Below, one piece after another: positions 63,465-64,000 of a stretch of 64,000 bases of DNA (the first letter of the stretch is position 1; each line of letters opens with the position of its first letter). Made by a program: the position numbers and the translations under genes. The DNA is taken from the NCBI GenBank assembly GCA_019802505.1, contig JAFMOC010000193.1, positions 541,501 to 605,500 of the forward strand. Direction: 5' to 3'. The notes beneath the pieces were generated by a model that made no database searches, was not told where the DNA came from, and saw only the letters and a list, made by a program, of their open reading frames with translations. This DNA is from Corydoras sp. C115 (lineage: Eukaryota > Chordata > Actinopteri > Siluriformes > Callichthyidae).

Positions 63465-64000
63465 AACACTTCAGCAACCACCTGAAACACCACAGTCACC
63501 GCCTACAACACCGACATGTTAACACCCTAACAACCACCTGAAACACTGCAGTCACCACCTACAACACCGACATGTTAACACCCTAACAACCACCTGAAAC
63601 ACCACCTACAACACCGACATGTTAACACCCTAACAACCACCTGAAACACCACCTACAACATCGACATGTTAACACCCTAACAACCACCTGAAACACCACC
63701 TACAACACCGACATGTTAACACCCTAACAACCACCTGAAACACCACAGTCACCACCTACAACACCGACATGTTAACACCCTAACAACCACCTGAAACACC
63801 ACCTACAACATCGACATGTTAACACCCTAACAACCACCTGAAACACCACCTACAACACCGACATGTTAACACCCTAACAACCACCTGAAACACTGCAGTC
63901 ACCGCCTACAACACCGACATGTTAACACCCTAACAACCACCTGAAACACCGCAGTCACCACCTACAACACCGACATGTTAACACCCTAACAACCACCTGA
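63465..64000. repeat. Minisatellite in intron 5, running off the window
   Basis: Units of about 47 or 58 bp: ACACCGACATGTTAACACCC, TAACAACCACCTGAAACACC, with an optional CAGTCACC insert. Still repeating at the last base. Confidence 0.95.

Noticed and set aside
62165..64000. CRISPR-like regularly spaced repeats
   Set aside because: Units are contiguous minisatellite repeats without unique spacers, in introns of a vertebrate gene.

Overview
This window is nuclear DNA of a ray-finned (teleost) fish. The genes are vertebrate, with short GC-rich exons and GT-AG introns. The rest is crowded with tRNA-derived SINEs, Tc1/hAT-type DNA transposon remnants and many micro- and minisatellites. There is nothing bacterial or viral, and no operon. 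Short names used here: SINE-A is a tRNA-headed SINE of about 345 bp (43 copies found). SINE-B is a second tRNA-headed SINE (5 copies). MITE-C is a palindromic DNA-transposon-like fish repeat. Repeat-D is a further dispersed fish repeat.

Layout. 1-447: possible last two exons of an unrecognised gene. 7.6-27.6 kb (+): a gene I do not recognise (about 254-266 aa, acidic, serine-rich), with a CpG-rich promoter carrying a CRE palindrome, an E-box and a CCAAT box. 33.1-39.6 kb (-): slc4a1ap (kanadaptin), complete in 13 exons, 759 codons; every exon phase closes. 42.0-47.2 kb (+): supt7l (STAF65-gamma of SAGA-type complexes), complete in 4 coding exons, 414 codons. slc4a1ap and supt7l stand head to head, as in human. 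50.5-63.4 kb (+): the first five coding exons of a serine palmitoyltransferase long-chain subunit, most like sptlc2. The PLP-lysine part lies beyond the window.

Between and inside the genes, SINE-A alone fills roughly a fifth of the window. Several copies have clean target-site duplications, and some are nested in SINE-B or in another SINE-A. Many tandem arrays seem to have grown out of transposon sequence: two from MITE-C, one from an intronic palindrome, one from SINE-A itself.

The most striking object is at 55.4-56.7 kb. The intron 1/exon 2 boundary of the sptlc2-like gene, including its 3' splice site and the first 23 exonic bases, is tandemly repeated to give 16 near-identical splice acceptors in a row. 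Only the last two keep the protein reading frame. Elsewhere too, tandem repeats press against splice acceptors: supt7l exons 2 and 4, slc4a1ap exon 9 and exon 2 of the unrecognised gene. The genes themselves are unrelated housekeeping functions (transcription coactivator, nuclear FHA protein, sphingolipid synthesis).
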